A stretch of 64,000 nt of DNA. It comes from Streptomyces chrestomyceticus JCM 4735 (GTDB lineage Bacteria; Actinomycetota; Actinomycetes; Streptomycetales; Streptomycetaceae). The stretch covers positions 9,176,001 through 9,240,000 of the forward strand of contig NZ_BHZC01000001.1 of assembly GCF_003865135.1 (NCBI RefSeq), written 5' to 3'. The stretch's first letter is position 1; every line of letters begins with the position of its first letter. Position numbers and translations under genes: made by a program. This document shows positions 37,372-46,575 of this stretch, in pieces. Below the pieces are notes generated by a model. It saw only the letters and a list, made by a program, of their open reading frames with translations, was not told the DNA's origin and searched no databases.

Positions 37372-37872
37372 TCACTGTTTGCTCAGATCGGTGGCGATAC
37401 TGTGCGCCCACGCGCGGATCTGCTCGAAGTCGCGCCAGTCGTGGGCCATGCCCCGTTTGGCCATGGAGCGGGCCAGCCAGCCTTGGGGCCGGGGATCGAG
37501 CCGGCCGCCGAAGGTCGTGTGGCCACGTGCCTCGATGCGGGACATGTCGCGCAGCACCGCGCGGGTGGGCGGGACGTCCTTCTGGGTCGCGGTGGCGTCG
37601 AGGGGGCCGCTGCTGAAGCACCACACCGGGCGCTCCAGCAGCGGGTCCTTGAGCCTGCGGGCGAAGCGGCGGGCGTCGCGGTGCCAGCGGCCGGCGTACA
37701 GGCCGCCGCCCAGCACGATCGCGTCGTACGAGGTCACGTCGGTGACATCCGCCGCCGAGCGGGCCTCCGCCGGCACGCCGTCCTTCTCCAGTGTCGCCGC
37801 GATCTCCTCGGCGATGCCGGCAGTCCCGCCGTTCTGGGTGCCGTAGGCGACGAGAACTCGTTTGTCGGTCAT
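37372..37872 (-). CDS. Flavodoxin-domain protein (HemG-like)
   Basis: 166 residues. FMN-binding loop YGTQNGGTAGIAEEIA at the N-terminus, then AIVLGGGLYAGRWHRDARRFARR and VWCFSSGPLD, matching the flavodoxin_5 / menaquinone-dependent protoporphyrinogen oxidase type. Probably binds FMN and transfers electrons in a redox-stress setting. It begins 115 bp before the CBS gene stop on the same strand. Confidence 0.85.
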   Translation of the reverse strand: MTDKRVLVAYGTQNGGTAGIAEEIAATLEKDGVPAEARSAADVTDVTSYDAIVLGGGLYAGRWHRDARRFARRLKDPLLERPVWCFSSGPLDATATQKDVPPTRAVLRDMSRIEARGHTTFGGRLDPRPQGWLARSMAKRGMAHDWRDFEQIRAWAHSIATDLSKQ

Positions 37873-37987
37873 GGGTGTTCAGCTCCGTCCGGAGGGGTCA
37901 GGTCTTGCGCAGCCATTCCTCGGTGATGCCGTGCGGGGCGAGCCACAGAGTGCGGACGAGGACGTCGTCTCGGGGGAGGACATCAGG

Positions 37988-38266
37988 TCACGGGCCGTTC
38001 AGGCGCCTGACTTGGCACGTACGGTGCGGGCGCTCTCGGAGCGCCGGGCCGGTACGTACCCGGGCGTGGTGCGTCGTCCTGACGGCCTGGCGGTACATCA
38101 GGTCGGTTTCGGAGACGACGCCCAGCACCTTGTCGTCCCGGTCCACGACGGGCACTCCGCTGACGGCGTGCCGGGCCGGCAGGTCGGTGACCTCCTTGAA
38201 CGGTGCTTCAGGGAGCGTCTTGACGACATCGCGGTTCACGATCTGGTCGATCAGCCGGTGCTTCAT
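37988..38266 (-). CDS. Truncated CBS-domain protein
   Basis: 92 residues where family members have about 150-230 and two CBS units. One CBS unit is visible (VVKTLPEAPFKEV, HAVSGVPVVDRDDKVLGVVS, ETDLMYRQA); after that the sequence diverges and stops. CBS pairs bind adenosine nucleotides. Its ATG overlaps the stop of the upstream gene as ATGA. Beyond its TGA the same frame stays open for 29 more codons (to 37898) reading DDVLVRTLWLAPHGITEEWL, which looks like true coding sequence, so the gene appears internally deleted or interrupted. Confidence 0.65.
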   Translation of the reverse strand: MKHRLIDQIVNRDVVKTLPEAPFKEVTDLPARHAVSGVPVVDRDDKVLGVVSETDLMYRQAVRTTHHARVRTGPALRERPHRTCQVRRLNGP

Positions 38267-38568
38267 CTTCGGGGCTTCCTTCCGGCTTTCGAGGCTTGTC
38301 CCGGGCGGCGGGCTTGTCGATGGTGGTCAGCGACCCGCTGACGGCCACGTGCCCGCACGCGGCCGGTGACGGTGTCGATCAGACGGCGGGCGGCCCTGGC
38401 CGCCGCACGGTCGAGGGCCCGTACGGCAGGGCCGGACGGCAGCGGCCGGATGCGGCTGTCCAGCGGGAGGAACGCGTCCGGACGGCCCTCGGCGAGGACG
38501 TCGACCAGCGTTGCCGGTCCCTCCGGCACGGAGATCACCGCTTCTGGTACCGCTGCGCTGTGGGACAT
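38263..38568 (-). CDS. Hypothetical protein coupled to CBS gene
   Basis: 101 residues, ATG preceded by GAGGAGG. Contains VISVPEGPATLVDVLAEG and a helical Ala/Arg segment, ending with a basic tail. No family recognised. Its stop overlaps the start of the truncated CBS gene by four bases, so the two are translated together. Confidence 0.55.
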   Translation of the reverse strand: MSHSAAVPEAVISVPEGPATLVDVLAEGRPDAFLPLDSRIRPLPSGPAVRALDRAAARAARRLIDTVTGRVRARGRQRVADHHRQARRPGQASKAGRKPRR

Positions 38569-39019
38569 CGGCGCCTCCTCGGCAGCGTCCCGTGGGGCCG
38601 TGTCCTCATCGTCGGCCGGAGGACTCCGGCCGGGAGGGGGCCGAACGGCCCTGGCAGGCGCCGCCCGTCCCGAGGCGCCGGCGGTCGGCTCATGCTGCGC
38701 AGTCTGACTCCCGCGCCCCACGACGCTGCGTGGCATCCCGCTTCACTCTGACGACGACGAGCACGATCCCTACGCGATCCGCATCGACCTGTTGCGATTC
38801 GAGACAGGCAAGGCGCGCGCATCGCGTTCAGCCACGACCCGGAGACCGGGAACACCGCGCCGCACTTCGCTCCCGTCCCTACCCTCCCCGCGCAAGCGCT
38901 CAGCTCCCCGGCCCCTCCGACGCTGCGGAGCTCGGCCCGTACGGCCCTGGTGGCGCAAGCCGGACGGGGCCAGGCTGTGCGCGACACGAGAAGGCCCACC
39001 CTCAGTTCCGGAGGCCCAC
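38569..39019. other. Intergenic region before phosphoketolase
   Basis: 451 bp holding the divergent promoters of the 101-residue gene and phosphoketolase. A short stretch on the plus strand near 38740-38800 reads [16 protein letters not shown], which faintly recalls the N-terminus of SsgA-like proteins, but it breaks off; no gene is called. Confidence 0.45.
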
Positions 39020-41389
39020 ATGTCCCCCGCGCCCGACCTCACCGACGACGAACTCCACGCGCTCGACGCCCACTGGCGCGCCGCCAACTACCTCGCCGTC
39101 GGACAGATCTACCTGATGGGCAACCCCCTGCTCACCGAACCCTTACGCCCCGAACACGTCAAACCCCGGCTGCTCGGCCACTGGGGCACCTCACCCGGCC
39201 TGAACCTCGTCCACACCCACCTCAACCGGATCATCAAGAGCCGAGACCTGGACGCACTGTGTGTCTGGGGCCCGGGCCACGGCGGTCCGGCGGTGCTGGC
39301 GAACTCCTGGCTGGAGGGCAGCTACACCGACACGTATCCGGACATCGGCCGGGACAGCGCCGGCATGGCCCGGCTGTTCCGGCAGTTCTCCTTCCCCGGC
39401 GGTGTGCCCAGCCACGTCGCGCCCGAGACGCCCGGCTCGATCCACGAGGGCGGCGAACTGGGCTACTCCCTCGCGCACGCCTACGGTGCCGCCTTCGACA
39501 ACCCCGGCCTCCTCGTCACCTGCGTCATCGGCGACGGCGAGGCCGAGACCGGCCCGCTCGCGGCCTCCTGGCACTCCACCACGTTCCTCGACCCGGTGCA
39601 CGACGGCGCCGTCCTGCCGGTCCTGCACCTGAACGGCTACAAGATCGCCAACCCGACCGTGCTGTCCCGGCTGCCCGAACCGGAACTCGCCGCGCTGCTA
39701 CGGGGATACGGTCACGAGCCGATCTTCGTCACCGGTGACGAGCCGCTGCCCGTCCACCGTGCCATGGCGGCCGCCATGGACGCCGCCGTGGACCGCATCA
39801 CCGCGATCCAGCGCGCGGCGCGCAACGGAGACACCTCCGAACGAGTGGCCTGGCCCATGATCGTGCTGCGCACCCCCAAAGGCTGGACCGGCCCCGCCGA
39901 AGTCGACGGCCTGCCCGTCGAAGGCACCTGGCGCGCCCACCAGGTCCCGCTCGCCGCCGTCCGCGACAACCCCGACCACCTGCGGCAACTGGAGGAGTGG
40001 CTGCGCTCGTACCGCCCGGAGGAACTGTTCGACACGGACGGACACCCCCGGCCGCAAGTCCTGGGATGCGTCCCCGAAGGGCAGCGCAGGCTCGGCGCCA
40101 CCCCGCACGCCAACGGCGGCCTGCTCCTGCGCACCCTCCCGCTGCCGGCCCTGGAGCGCTTCGCGGTGCCCGTCGACAAGCCCGGCGCGACCCTCCACGA
40201 ACCCACCCGCGTCCTGGGGAGCCTGCTGCAGAAAGTCATGGCGGACACCGCCGACCGCCGTGACTTCCGTATCGTCGGCCCCGACGAGACCGCCTCCAAC
40301 CGGCTGCAAGCGGTGTTCGAAGCGAGTGGCAAGGCGTGGCAGGCGGCGACGGCCGACACCGACGAGCACCTGGACCGGCACGGCCGCGTGCTCGAGATCC
40401 TTTCCGAGCACACGTGCCAGGGCTGGCTGGAGGGCTACCTCCTCACCGGGCGCCACGGCCTGTTCTCCTGCTACGAGGCGTTCGTCCACATCGTCGACTC
40501 CATGGTCAACCAGCACATCAAATGGCTGCGGGTGACCCGCCGCCTGCCCTGGCGCCGCGCCATCGCCTCCTTCAACTACCTCCTCACCTCCCATGTCTGG
40601 CGCCAGGACCACAACGGCTTCTCCCACCAGGACCCCGGCTTCATCGACCACGTCCTCAACAAGAGCCCCGAAGTCGTCCGCGTTTACCTGCCGCCGGACA
40701 CCAACACCCTGCTCACGGTGGCCGAACACGTCCTGCACAGCCGTGACTACGTCAACGTCGTGGTCGCCGGCAAACAGCCCTGCTTCGACTGGCTGGACCT
40801 GGACGCGGCCCGCGCCCACTGCGCCCGCGGAGCCGGGATGTGGGAATGGGCGGGCACCGACGACGGCACCCGCGAGCCGGACGTCGTACTGGCCTGCGCG
40901 GGCGACGTCCCCACTCAGGAAGTCCTGGCCGCCGCCGGACTGCTGCGCCGGCATCTGCCGGACCTGTCCGTACGCGTCGTCAACGTCGTCGACCTGGCGC
41001 GGCTGCTGCCGAAGGAGGAACACCCGCACGGCATGTCCGACGCGGAGTATGACGCCCTGTTCACCACCGACCGGCCGGTCATCTTCGCCTACCACGGCTA
41101 CCCCTGGCTCATCCACCGCTTGGCCTATCGCCGCGCCGGGCACGCCCATCTCCACGTACGCGGCTACAAGGAGATCGGCACGACCACGACGCCCTTCGAC
41201 ATGGTCGTGAGCAACGATCTCGACCGCTACCGCCTGGTCATGGACGTCATCGACCGGGTCCCCGGACTGGCCGTCCGGGCCGCCGCCGTCCGGCAGACGA
41301 TGGAGGACGCCCGCACCCGCCACCACGCCTGGATCTGCGAACACGGCACGGATCTGCCGGAGGTCGCCGACTGGTGCTGGACCGAATGA
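39020..41389 (+). CDS. xfp: Phosphoketolase (XFP family) with TTA codon
   Basis: 789 residues, ATG preceded by GGAGG. Cleaves xylulose-5-phosphate (and perhaps fructose-6-phosphate) with phosphate to acetyl phosphate and an aldose phosphate, using thiamine diphosphate. Family marks: [44 protein letters not shown], and the TPP motif [18 protein letters not shown]. Length is full. Leu codon 39143-39145 is TTA, unusual in a highly conserved metabolic enzyme, pointing to bldA-dependent, late expression. Acetate kinase is not adjacent. The neighbours are stress-type genes. Confidence 0.95.
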   Translation: MSPAPDLTDDELHALDAHWRAANYLAVGQIYLMGNPLLTEPLRPEHVKPRLLGHWGTSPGLNLVHTHLNRIIKSRDLDALCVWGPGHGGPAVLANSWLEGSYTDTYPDIGRDSAGMARLFRQFSFPGGVPSHVAPETPGSIHEGGELGYSLAHAYGAAFDNPGLLVTCVIGDGEAETGPLAASWHSTTFLDPVHDGAVLPVLHLNGYKIANPTVLSRLPEPELAALLRGYGHEPIFVTGDEPLPVHRAMAAAMDAAVDRITAIQRAARNGDTSERVAWPMIVLRTPKGWTGPAEVDGLPVEGTWRAHQVPLAAVRDNPDHLRQLEEWLRSYRPEELFDTDGHPRPQVLGCVPEGQRRLGATPHANGGLLLRTLPLPALERFAVPVDKPGATLHEPTRVLGSLLQKVMADTADRRDFRIVGPDETASNRLQAVFEASGKAWQAATADTDEHLDRHGRVLEILSEHTCQGWLEGYLLTGRHGLFSCYEAFVHIVDSMVNQHIKWLRVTRRLPWRRAIASFNYLLTSHVWRQDHNGFSHQDPGFIDHVLNKSPEVVRVYLPPDTNTLLTVAEHVLHSRDYVNVVVAGKQPCFDWLDLDAARAHCARGAGMWEWAGTDDGTREPDVVLACAGDVPTQEVLAAAGLLRRHLPDLSVRVVNVVDLARLLPKEEHPHGMSDAEYDALFTTDRPVIFAYHGYPWLIHRLAYRRAGHAHLHVRGYKEIGTTTTPFDMVVSNDLDRYRLVMDVIDRVPGLAVRAAAVRQTMEDARTRHHAWICEHGTDLPEVADWCWTE

Positions 41390-41419
41390 CCGCCGACGTC
41401 CCGCGCTGCGTCGCAGGCG

Positions 41420-42154
41420 CTACGCAGCGGCCTGTGGAGTCATCGACTCGGGGTGGAACTGCTCGACGCGGTCGCGCCTGGTGTACATGTTCCAGTAGTG
41501 CTCCGCGAGGTCGTCCGGGTCGGCGACCGGGAAGTGCGGACCGTCGGCCGAGTCGAAGGCGGCCTGGGCCGCGGCGGACACCTCGCTGCGGGCGATCAGG
41601 GACGCGATGGTCAGGGCTCCGGCGTAGATGCCTGTGTCAGCCAGTTCGGCGTTGAGGGAGTACATGTAGTTGCGGGTGGCGGACATCACCGGGCCCAGGC
41701 CGCTGAGGTGGGGCATCGGCTGCGCCGCCGAGTAGCCCTGAGCCAGCAGGAAGGCACCCTCGCCACGCTCGGTCCACTCCGGCAGCACGGCCCGGACCAC
41801 CTCGACCGGGGTGAACAGCAGCAGCGGGGTCAGGCCCTCCAGAGTGGCCGCGTCCAGCTCGGCGGCCGGGGTGAAGCCCTGGTCGCCGCTGATCGGCCCG
41901 TACTCGACCACGTCGATCCGGCCGAAGCGGTCACGGATCGCCTCGACGAGCGCGGGTACCTCGGCGGGCTGGGAAAGGTCGGCGGGGAACGCCACGGCCT
42001 CGATGCCTTCCTCGGCGAGCACCTCGACGAGGGCGTCCAGCCGGTCCTTGCGGCGGGCCACCAACGCGACCCGGAAACCTTCACGCCCGAAGCGGCGGGC
42101 CACGGACACCCCCAGACCGGTACCGGCACCGAAAACGGCGATCACCTTGGACAC
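41420..42154 (-). CDS. Short-chain dehydrogenase-like protein lacking YxxxK
   Basis: 244 residues from a GTG with AGGAG upstream. Rossmann NAD(P)-binding motif AVFGAGTGLGVSVARRFG and ADLSQPAEV are clear. The usual catalytic Y-x3-K is not found; the matching region is SATRNYMYSLNAELADTG, so it may bind nucleotide without classical SDR chemistry. It is transcribed away from a TetR gene with two operator palindromes in the 148 bp between, so it is the likely target of that repressor. Confidence 0.82.
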   Translation of the reverse strand: MSKVIAVFGAGTGLGVSVARRFGREGFRVALVARRKDRLDALVEVLAEEGIEAVAFPADLSQPAEVPALVEAIRDRFGRIDVVEYGPISGDQGFTPAAELDAATLEGLTPLLLFTPVEVVRAVLPEWTERGEGAFLLAQGYSAAQPMPHLSGLGPVMSATRNYMYSLNAELADTGIYAGALTIASLIARSEVSAAAQAAFDSADGPHFPVADPDDLAEHYWNMYTRRDRVEQFHPESMTPQAAA

Positions 42155-42182
42155 AGGACTGCTCCTTGCCGTGGCAACGTTC

Positions 42183-42198
42183 TTGACCCTCGGGTCAA
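42183..42198. promoter_or_regulatory. Probable TetR operator, copy 1
   Basis: TTGACCCTCGGGTCAA, a 16-bp palindrome with a 2-base centre, in the divergent SDR/TetR intergenic region, 28 bp upstream of the SDR start. Confidence 0.75.
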
Positions 42199-42224
42199 CT
42201 TGTTGGCCGACGGTAGCAGGTAAG

Positions 42225-42240
42225 TTGACCCGAGGGTCAA
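42225..42240. promoter_or_regulatory. Probable TetR operator, copy 2
   Basis: TTGACCCGAGGGTCAA, the inverted form of copy 1, 26 bp away. The two together, with flanking AACTT/AAGTT, form a 20-bp-armed inverted repeat, suggesting two repressor dimers controlling both promoters. Confidence 0.75.
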
Positions 42241-42302
42241 GTGGCTTCCGGGTGCATGCGATCATGGAGGCACGCCACGCCGGAGCCGGGAGGAAGGACC
42301 TG

Positions 42303-42935
42303 ATGCGGGCCGACGCGCAACGGAACGCGGAGAAACTGCGGGCAGCCGCCGCCGAGCTCTTCCAGGAGCGCGGCCTCAAGGTGCCCCTGAAAGAAATCGC
42401 CCGCCGGGCCGGTGTCAGTCACGGCACGCTCTACAACCTCTTCGGCACCCGCGAGGCGCTCATCGACGAAGTCGTGGCCGGCCTTGCCGCGGACCGGCTC
42501 GGCGAAGCCGCCGAGCGCGCCCTGTCCTTCGAGGATGCCGGGGAGGGATTCGCCTACTACGTCGAGAAGGTCTGTGAACTGCAGGCCACCGATCCCGCGG
42601 TCGCCGATGTCGTCAGCGGACGCTTTCCGGCTGCCGAGTGCCTGATGGCCATCTGCGGCCGGGCGCAGGACGCCGCCACACGGATCATCGAACGAGCCCG
42701 GCTGGCCGGCGCCGTCCGCCCGGACTTCACCGCCGAGGACCTCCTGCTGTTCTTCGGCACCAGCGCTCTGCTCGCCCGCGCCGTCGCGGACACCGCGCCC
42801 GACGCCTGGCGCCGCCAAGTCGCCTTCTTGCTCGACGGACTGAGTACGGGGGCAGCGCAAGGGTCGCTTTCCGTCGCCCCGCCGACCCCGCAGCAGACGT
42901 ACGAAGTGATGGGCAGGCTCGCCGGCGGGTCGTAG
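42303..42935 (+). CDS. TetR-family repressor
   Basis: 210 residues from the ATG at 42303, preceded by GGAAGGA. N-terminal helix-turn-helix KEIARRAGVSHGTLYNLFG-TREALIDEV is intact; the ligand-binding half is helical and ends with a Pro-rich tail. Divergent from the SDR gene, and the twin palindromes between them are its likely operators, giving autoregulation and control of the SDR in response to a small molecule. Confidence 0.92.
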   Translation: MRADAQRNAEKLRAAAAELFQERGLKVPLKEIARRAGVSHGTLYNLFGTREALIDEVVAGLAADRLGEAAERALSFEDAGEGFAYYVEKVCELQATDPAVADVVSGRFPAAECLMAICGRAQDAATRIIERARLAGAVRPDFTAEDLLLFFGTSALLARAVADTAPDAWRRQVAFLLDGLSTGAAQGSLSVAPPTPQQTYEVMGRLAGGS

Positions 42936-43197
42936 CAGGAGTAGCGGGAGCGGACGCCTCAGGGAGGCTGAAGCGGTCCGGATCGCGGCTTCGCAGTCAC
43001 CACTCATCAGGAGGCCGTCGAGCACCAGCGTGCACGAGCCGGGCCGGGGCCGTCTCCAGGATGAGTTCGTGGGCGGCGAGGGGCAGAATAAGTCCCCCTA
43101 GGATCATTTTTGGCCAGTTACGGGCTCTCGCCCCCACCCCTGTGGCCGCTACGTTCACCCCTGACCGAACACACAAAACCAGGGGGAAAGGGCAACA

Positions 43198-44481
43198 ATG
43201 CGCCCCATAGGACCCGTCAGCCGCACCGGCAGATCACTCATGGCGGTGACCGCTACGGCGGCCGCCTGGGCGGTCACCGCCATGGGCCTCGCGGCCTCAC
43301 CGGCTGCCGCAGCGCCCACCACCACGACGGCGCAGACGCCCGCGCCCGGTGACGCCTGTACGGCGGCCGACCTCGGCACACGCCACCCGTACATCAAGTC
43401 CACCGAAGTGATCCCGACGATCACCCACTTCAAGGGCTGGTACGTCACCGAGGGCACCACCGGCACCCAGACCGTCACCACCACCACCCAGACGACCATC
43501 ACGGTCTCCGTCGGTCTCAGCGGCAAAATCGAGGGCGGTTTCGGCACCGAGGCCCTCGGCAAGGTCGCCGCGAGCCTGGGCCTGGACGTGAAGGCCGAGT
43601 ACACCTCGACCAGCTCCGAGACGAACGCGGTCACGTGGAACTTCAACCAGCCCGGCTACTACGGCGCCTACAAGGGCACCAAGAAGGTCACCGGTACGTA
43701 CGCAAGCCTCAACTGCAACCGCGTCCAAAAGGGCGACGGCGGCTGGGCGTTGAAGTGGGTCGAGGGGCCCGACGGCGGCAACTTCACCACCTACACCGCC
43801 CTTGAGGAAGGCGCGGTGCGCTGCCAGGACAAGGTGCCCGCAGGCAGCATCATGGCCAAGGCGCAGACCCTGCTCGACTGCGGCTCGGCCGCCGCGAAGG
43901 CCGAGCACCCGGCGGGCGCGGTGGCGCCGACGGCGAAGCAGACACAGGACCGCCTCGCGCAGCGCCCGGCACTCGCCAGCGGCACGGCCGCCGCACAGCC
44001 CAAGGCCACCGGGCGCAGCGCGCGGGTCGCTCTCGACTGCCAGCCCGAGGTCTACAAGATCGCCGTACCTGGCAAGCCCCTGTCCTGGGGCGCACCGGTC
44101 CTGGCGGCCGACGGTGTCCGCCTGCGGCCCTCGTCGATCTTCAGCGCCCACCTGGACAACTGGCGCCTGTGCAACGTGACGGAGCGCAACGGGGTCCTTG
44201 AGGCGTCCCTGTGGAACTGGGGCAACGGCGCGTGCGCGACCGTCGCCGCGCCGAACGCGGCCACCGAACGGGCGGTCCTGCAGTCGGTCACCTGCGCGGA
44301 GGACGACCTCCAGCGGTTCTACATCTACCGCGACGTACCCGGCAGCTCGAAGATCGGTGTGCAGAACAAGTACACCGGCTCCATGATGGGCCACGACCGG
44401 TACGCGGACGGGGAGTTCATACGCCAGTACTCCAGCGGCAGGCAGGACGGCACGGGTACGTACACCCTGGTCGGAGTCTGA
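43198..44481 (+). CDS. Secreted protein with possible pore-former-like segment
   Basis: 427 residues. Sec signal with cleavage near AASPAAAAP (about residue 39). Residues 88-150 are an alternating Thr/Ser-rich stretch (TQTVTTTTQTTITVSVGLSG, then GKVAASLGLDVKAEYTSTSS), the kind of amphipathic strand pair that in aerolysin/ETX-type proteins inserts in membranes. An Ala-rich linker (about 225-275) leads to a C-terminal 150-residue beta-rich part with DNWRLCNVT and ASLWNWGNGACATV, perhaps a lectin-like trefoil. Cys residues suggest disulfides. The pore-forming reading is inference from pattern only. Confidence 0.65.
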   Translation: MRPIGPVSRTGRSLMAVTATAAAWAVTAMGLAASPAAAAPTTTTAQTPAPGDACTAADLGTRHPYIKSTEVIPTITHFKGWYVTEGTTGTQTVTTTTQTTITVSVGLSGKIEGGFGTEALGKVAASLGLDVKAEYTSTSSETNAVTWNFNQPGYYGAYKGTKKVTGTYASLNCNRVQKGDGGWALKWVEGPDGGNFTTYTALEEGAVRCQDKVPAGSIMAKAQTLLDCGSAAAKAEHPAGAVAPTAKQTQDRLAQRPALASGTAAAQPKATGRSARVALDCQPEVYKIAVPGKPLSWGAPVLAADGVRLRPSSIFSAHLDNWRLCNVTERNGVLEASLWNWGNGACATVAAPNAATERAVLQSVTCAEDDLQRFYIYRDVPGSSKIGVQNKYTGSMMGHDRYADGEFIRQYSSGRQDGTGTYTLVGV

Positions 44482-44500
44482 CGGCCCGCACCCGGTGAGC

Positions 44501-44540
44501 GGCCCCGCACGAACCCGGCTTTCCGGGTTCGTGCGGGGCC
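44501..44540 (+). terminator. Strong hairpin after the secreted-protein gene
   Basis: A perfect 18-bp stem (44501-44518 with 44523-44540) and a 4-base loop, 20 bp after the stop codon. One of the strongest terminators in the window. Confidence 0.85.
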
Positions 44541-44765
44541 CTCTCGCCGGCTGACGGGGCTCACGCGTTTCAGGCTTGAGGCCAGGCATCCGAATCGCGC
44601 AGTGCTGACCGACGAGGAACTGGCGTCACTCACGGGCGCCGTCCTGGGGCACCCCCTTCGACGGGGTTTCATTCACATCTGGACCTCGCTTTTGGATGAG
44701 GTCGGAAGGGCGCCTCAAGAGGGGTGTTTACACAGCGTCATAAAGCTGCCGCTTATGGTAGTTAA

Positions 44766-44942
44766 GTGACCCCCGGCCGGGCGGTGGCGCCGCTCCTGCT
44801 GGAGTGCCCGGCGGAATTTCTCCCCGCCCTCTGGGCGTGTCTGCTCGGCGGCCTCCCCGTGTGCCCCCTGGTGCCGCTGCGCCGTGACCCTTCGCGATGG
44901 GCCGGCGAGCTGGCCCACGTGCACGCGCTGCTCCGGCAGAAC
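44766..44942 (+). pseudogene. Remnant of an adenylation (AMP-ligase) domain
   Basis: About 59 codons from GTG 44766 read like the N-terminal lobe of acyl/aminoacyl adenylating enzymes: VAPLLLECPAEFLPALWACL, then LLGGLPVCPLVPLRRDP and WAGELAHVHALL. After that the resemblance stops and the frame runs into the GH30 antisense. Only this fragment of a roughly 500-residue domain is left. The rest of 44541-45067 shows nothing further. Confidence 0.6.
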
Positions 44943-45067
44943 CAGGCAACCGGACAGCGGGGTAAGCGACCCGGGACGCTCGTCCAGCAAATGCGCCGTC
45001 CCTGGTCAGAGCGAGTCAGTAGAGCGGTGCGTTGGGGCGGGCCGTCGTCCTTCGCCTGGTTTCCCGG

Positions 45068-46381
45068 TCATGCTGTGACGAGGGTGGTCACGCTTCGCGC
45101 GGGGAGCGTGACGGTGAAGGAGCCGTTCGACATGCCGGTGGTGCCTTGGCGGGCGACGGTGCGGCTCGCGTCGGTCAGCCAGGACGAGACGCGGGACGCG
45201 GTGCTGTGCCTCAGCGCGAACTGTTGGCTCACCGGAGATGTGGTCTTGTTGATGGCGATGACGACGATGGAGCTGCCGCCCTGGTACGCCGAGACGTGGA
45301 CATTCGGCGCCGGGGTCGCCGTCGCCTCGATCCGTACGTGTCCGGGGCGGACGAATCTGGCGAAGTGCGCCATGCAGGCGCCGCGCTTGCTGAGGTGGCC
45401 GTCTTCGCGCAGGAGGCCGTAGCTGCGGCGGATGTACCACCAGACGTATGCCTGGAATTCGGCGCCCACCATGGCGTGGTGGAGGTGTTCGGCCACGTCG
45501 AGGGCCTGCGGCCAGAGGTCCGCCGAACTGGTGCTGTCCGGGTGGTAGACCTCGGTCATCCAGAGTTCCTTGCCTGCCCCCTTCTGTTTGAAGAGGGGGT
45601 AGGGGAAGTTCGTGAACGGCGTGCCGTAGAGGTGGGTGGCGATGATGTCGACGTTGGCGAGCGCCGCGGGGTCGTTGAGGATCGGGTCCGAGACGGTCTT
45701 GGTGTAGTTGAAGGATTCGGGTGTGATGACCCGGGTGTTGAGGGAGTCGGCGTGCTCCCGCAGGAACCGGACCAGCTCGCCGGGGGTCCACCACGTCCAG
45801 TCGTGTGCGTAGTCGGGCTCGTTCTGCACGGATATGCCGTACAGGTTGACTCCGTTGTTGCGCAGGAATCCGTTGAAGTCGTTCAGGTGCCTGGCGTATG
45901 CGCCGTACATGTCGTGGCGGAGGCGCCGTGCGTTGGTCTGGCTGCCGTGGACGAAGGTCTCGACCATGTGGGCGGGCGGATTCCACGGGGACGCGAACAC
46001 GGTCGCTCCCAGCTCGGCCGCGCGTTTCGCCGTCGCCAGATCACGGCTCCAGTCCGCCCGGTTCTCCGGTACGGGAATCCTCAGGACGGACAGCCCCAGC
46101 CGGCCCTCGCCGGTGCCGAATGCTTTGTCCCGTTGAGCGACTGTCAGGTCGCCGGCCCAGGCCGCGTGCGTCATGCCGCCGAAGCCCCGGATCGTCTGCC
46201 GCCGCGCCGAGGGGTCGACGACCGCCGTGGCGGCGGCCGCGGTGCCCGAAGCGCCCCTGGCCGATGCCGATGCCGAGGTCGTGGCCGTGAGGACCGGCAG
46301 GGCCCCCATCGCGGCCAGGACGGTTCTCCGGCTCGGCGGCCTCCGCTCGCCGCTCCCGGGCTCGTGCGTGCCTTGCGTCAC
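45068..46381 (-). CDS. Secreted GH30-family xylanase
   Basis: 437 residues from a GTG with AAGGAG upstream. Tat-type signal (PPSRRTVLAAMGALPVL), mature start near residue 42. GH30 fold: TIRGFGGMTHAAWAGD, the acid/base GISVQNEPD with Glu188, the nucleophile LWMTEVYH with Glu277, and a C-terminal beta domain (SSIVVIAINKTTSPVSQQFAL). The closest type is subfamily 8, glucuronoxylan-specific endoxylanase. It acts outside the cell on xylan together with the nearby GH62 and GH11 enzymes. A GAGCGCTC-centred operator sits just upstream. Confidence 0.9.
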   Translation of the reverse strand: MTQGTHEPGSGERRPPSRRTVLAAMGALPVLTATTSASASARGASGTAAAATAVVDPSARRQTIRGFGGMTHAAWAGDLTVAQRDKAFGTGEGRLGLSVLRIPVPENRADWSRDLATAKRAAELGATVFASPWNPPAHMVETFVHGSQTNARRLRHDMYGAYARHLNDFNGFLRNNGVNLYGISVQNEPDYAHDWTWWTPGELVRFLREHADSLNTRVITPESFNYTKTVSDPILNDPAALANVDIIATHLYGTPFTNFPYPLFKQKGAGKELWMTEVYHPDSTSSADLWPQALDVAEHLHHAMVGAEFQAYVWWYIRRSYGLLREDGHLSKRGACMAHFARFVRPGHVRIEATATPAPNVHVSAYQGGSSIVVIAINKTTSPVSQQFALRHSTASRVSSWLTDASRTVARQGTTGMSNGSFTVTLPARSVTTLVTA

Positions 46382-46411
46382 GTCGTCTCCTTCTCTGGGC
46401 TGTTGATGGCG

Positions 46412-46425
46412 TCCGGAGCGCTCTC
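46412..46425 (-). promoter_or_regulatory. CebR/BxlR-like LacI-family operator
   Basis: On the minus strand the site reads TGAGAGCGCTCCGG, matching 11 of 14 positions of the streptomycete sugar-repressor consensus TGGGAGCGCTCCCA, with the GAGCGCTC core exact. It is about 31 bp upstream of the GH30 start, a good place for sugar-controlled repression of the xylanase. Confidence 0.6.
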
Positions 46426-46575
46426 AGACGAAGGTTGCCGGGGGAAGGCTTTAGGTTGCCGAGGGAGGTGTGGGCCAGGGAAAGTGGCTGGATCGAGAGG
46501 GCTGACTGGCCGTAGAGCGGCCCCTGAGGTTCGTCGCGAGGTCTTGCGGCAAGCGCCGGTCGGCGGGAAAGGCTT

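Noticed and set aside
37363..37376. GGTTCGAATC resembles the T-loop of a tRNA
   Set aside because: The flanking bases do not form a T-stem and no acceptor or anticodon arm could be found around it.
38737..38810. Possible SsgA-like gene start ([16 protein letters not shown])
   Set aside because: The resemblance is short, lacks a start with ribosome site, and the frame loses any family likeness before the phosphoketolase start.
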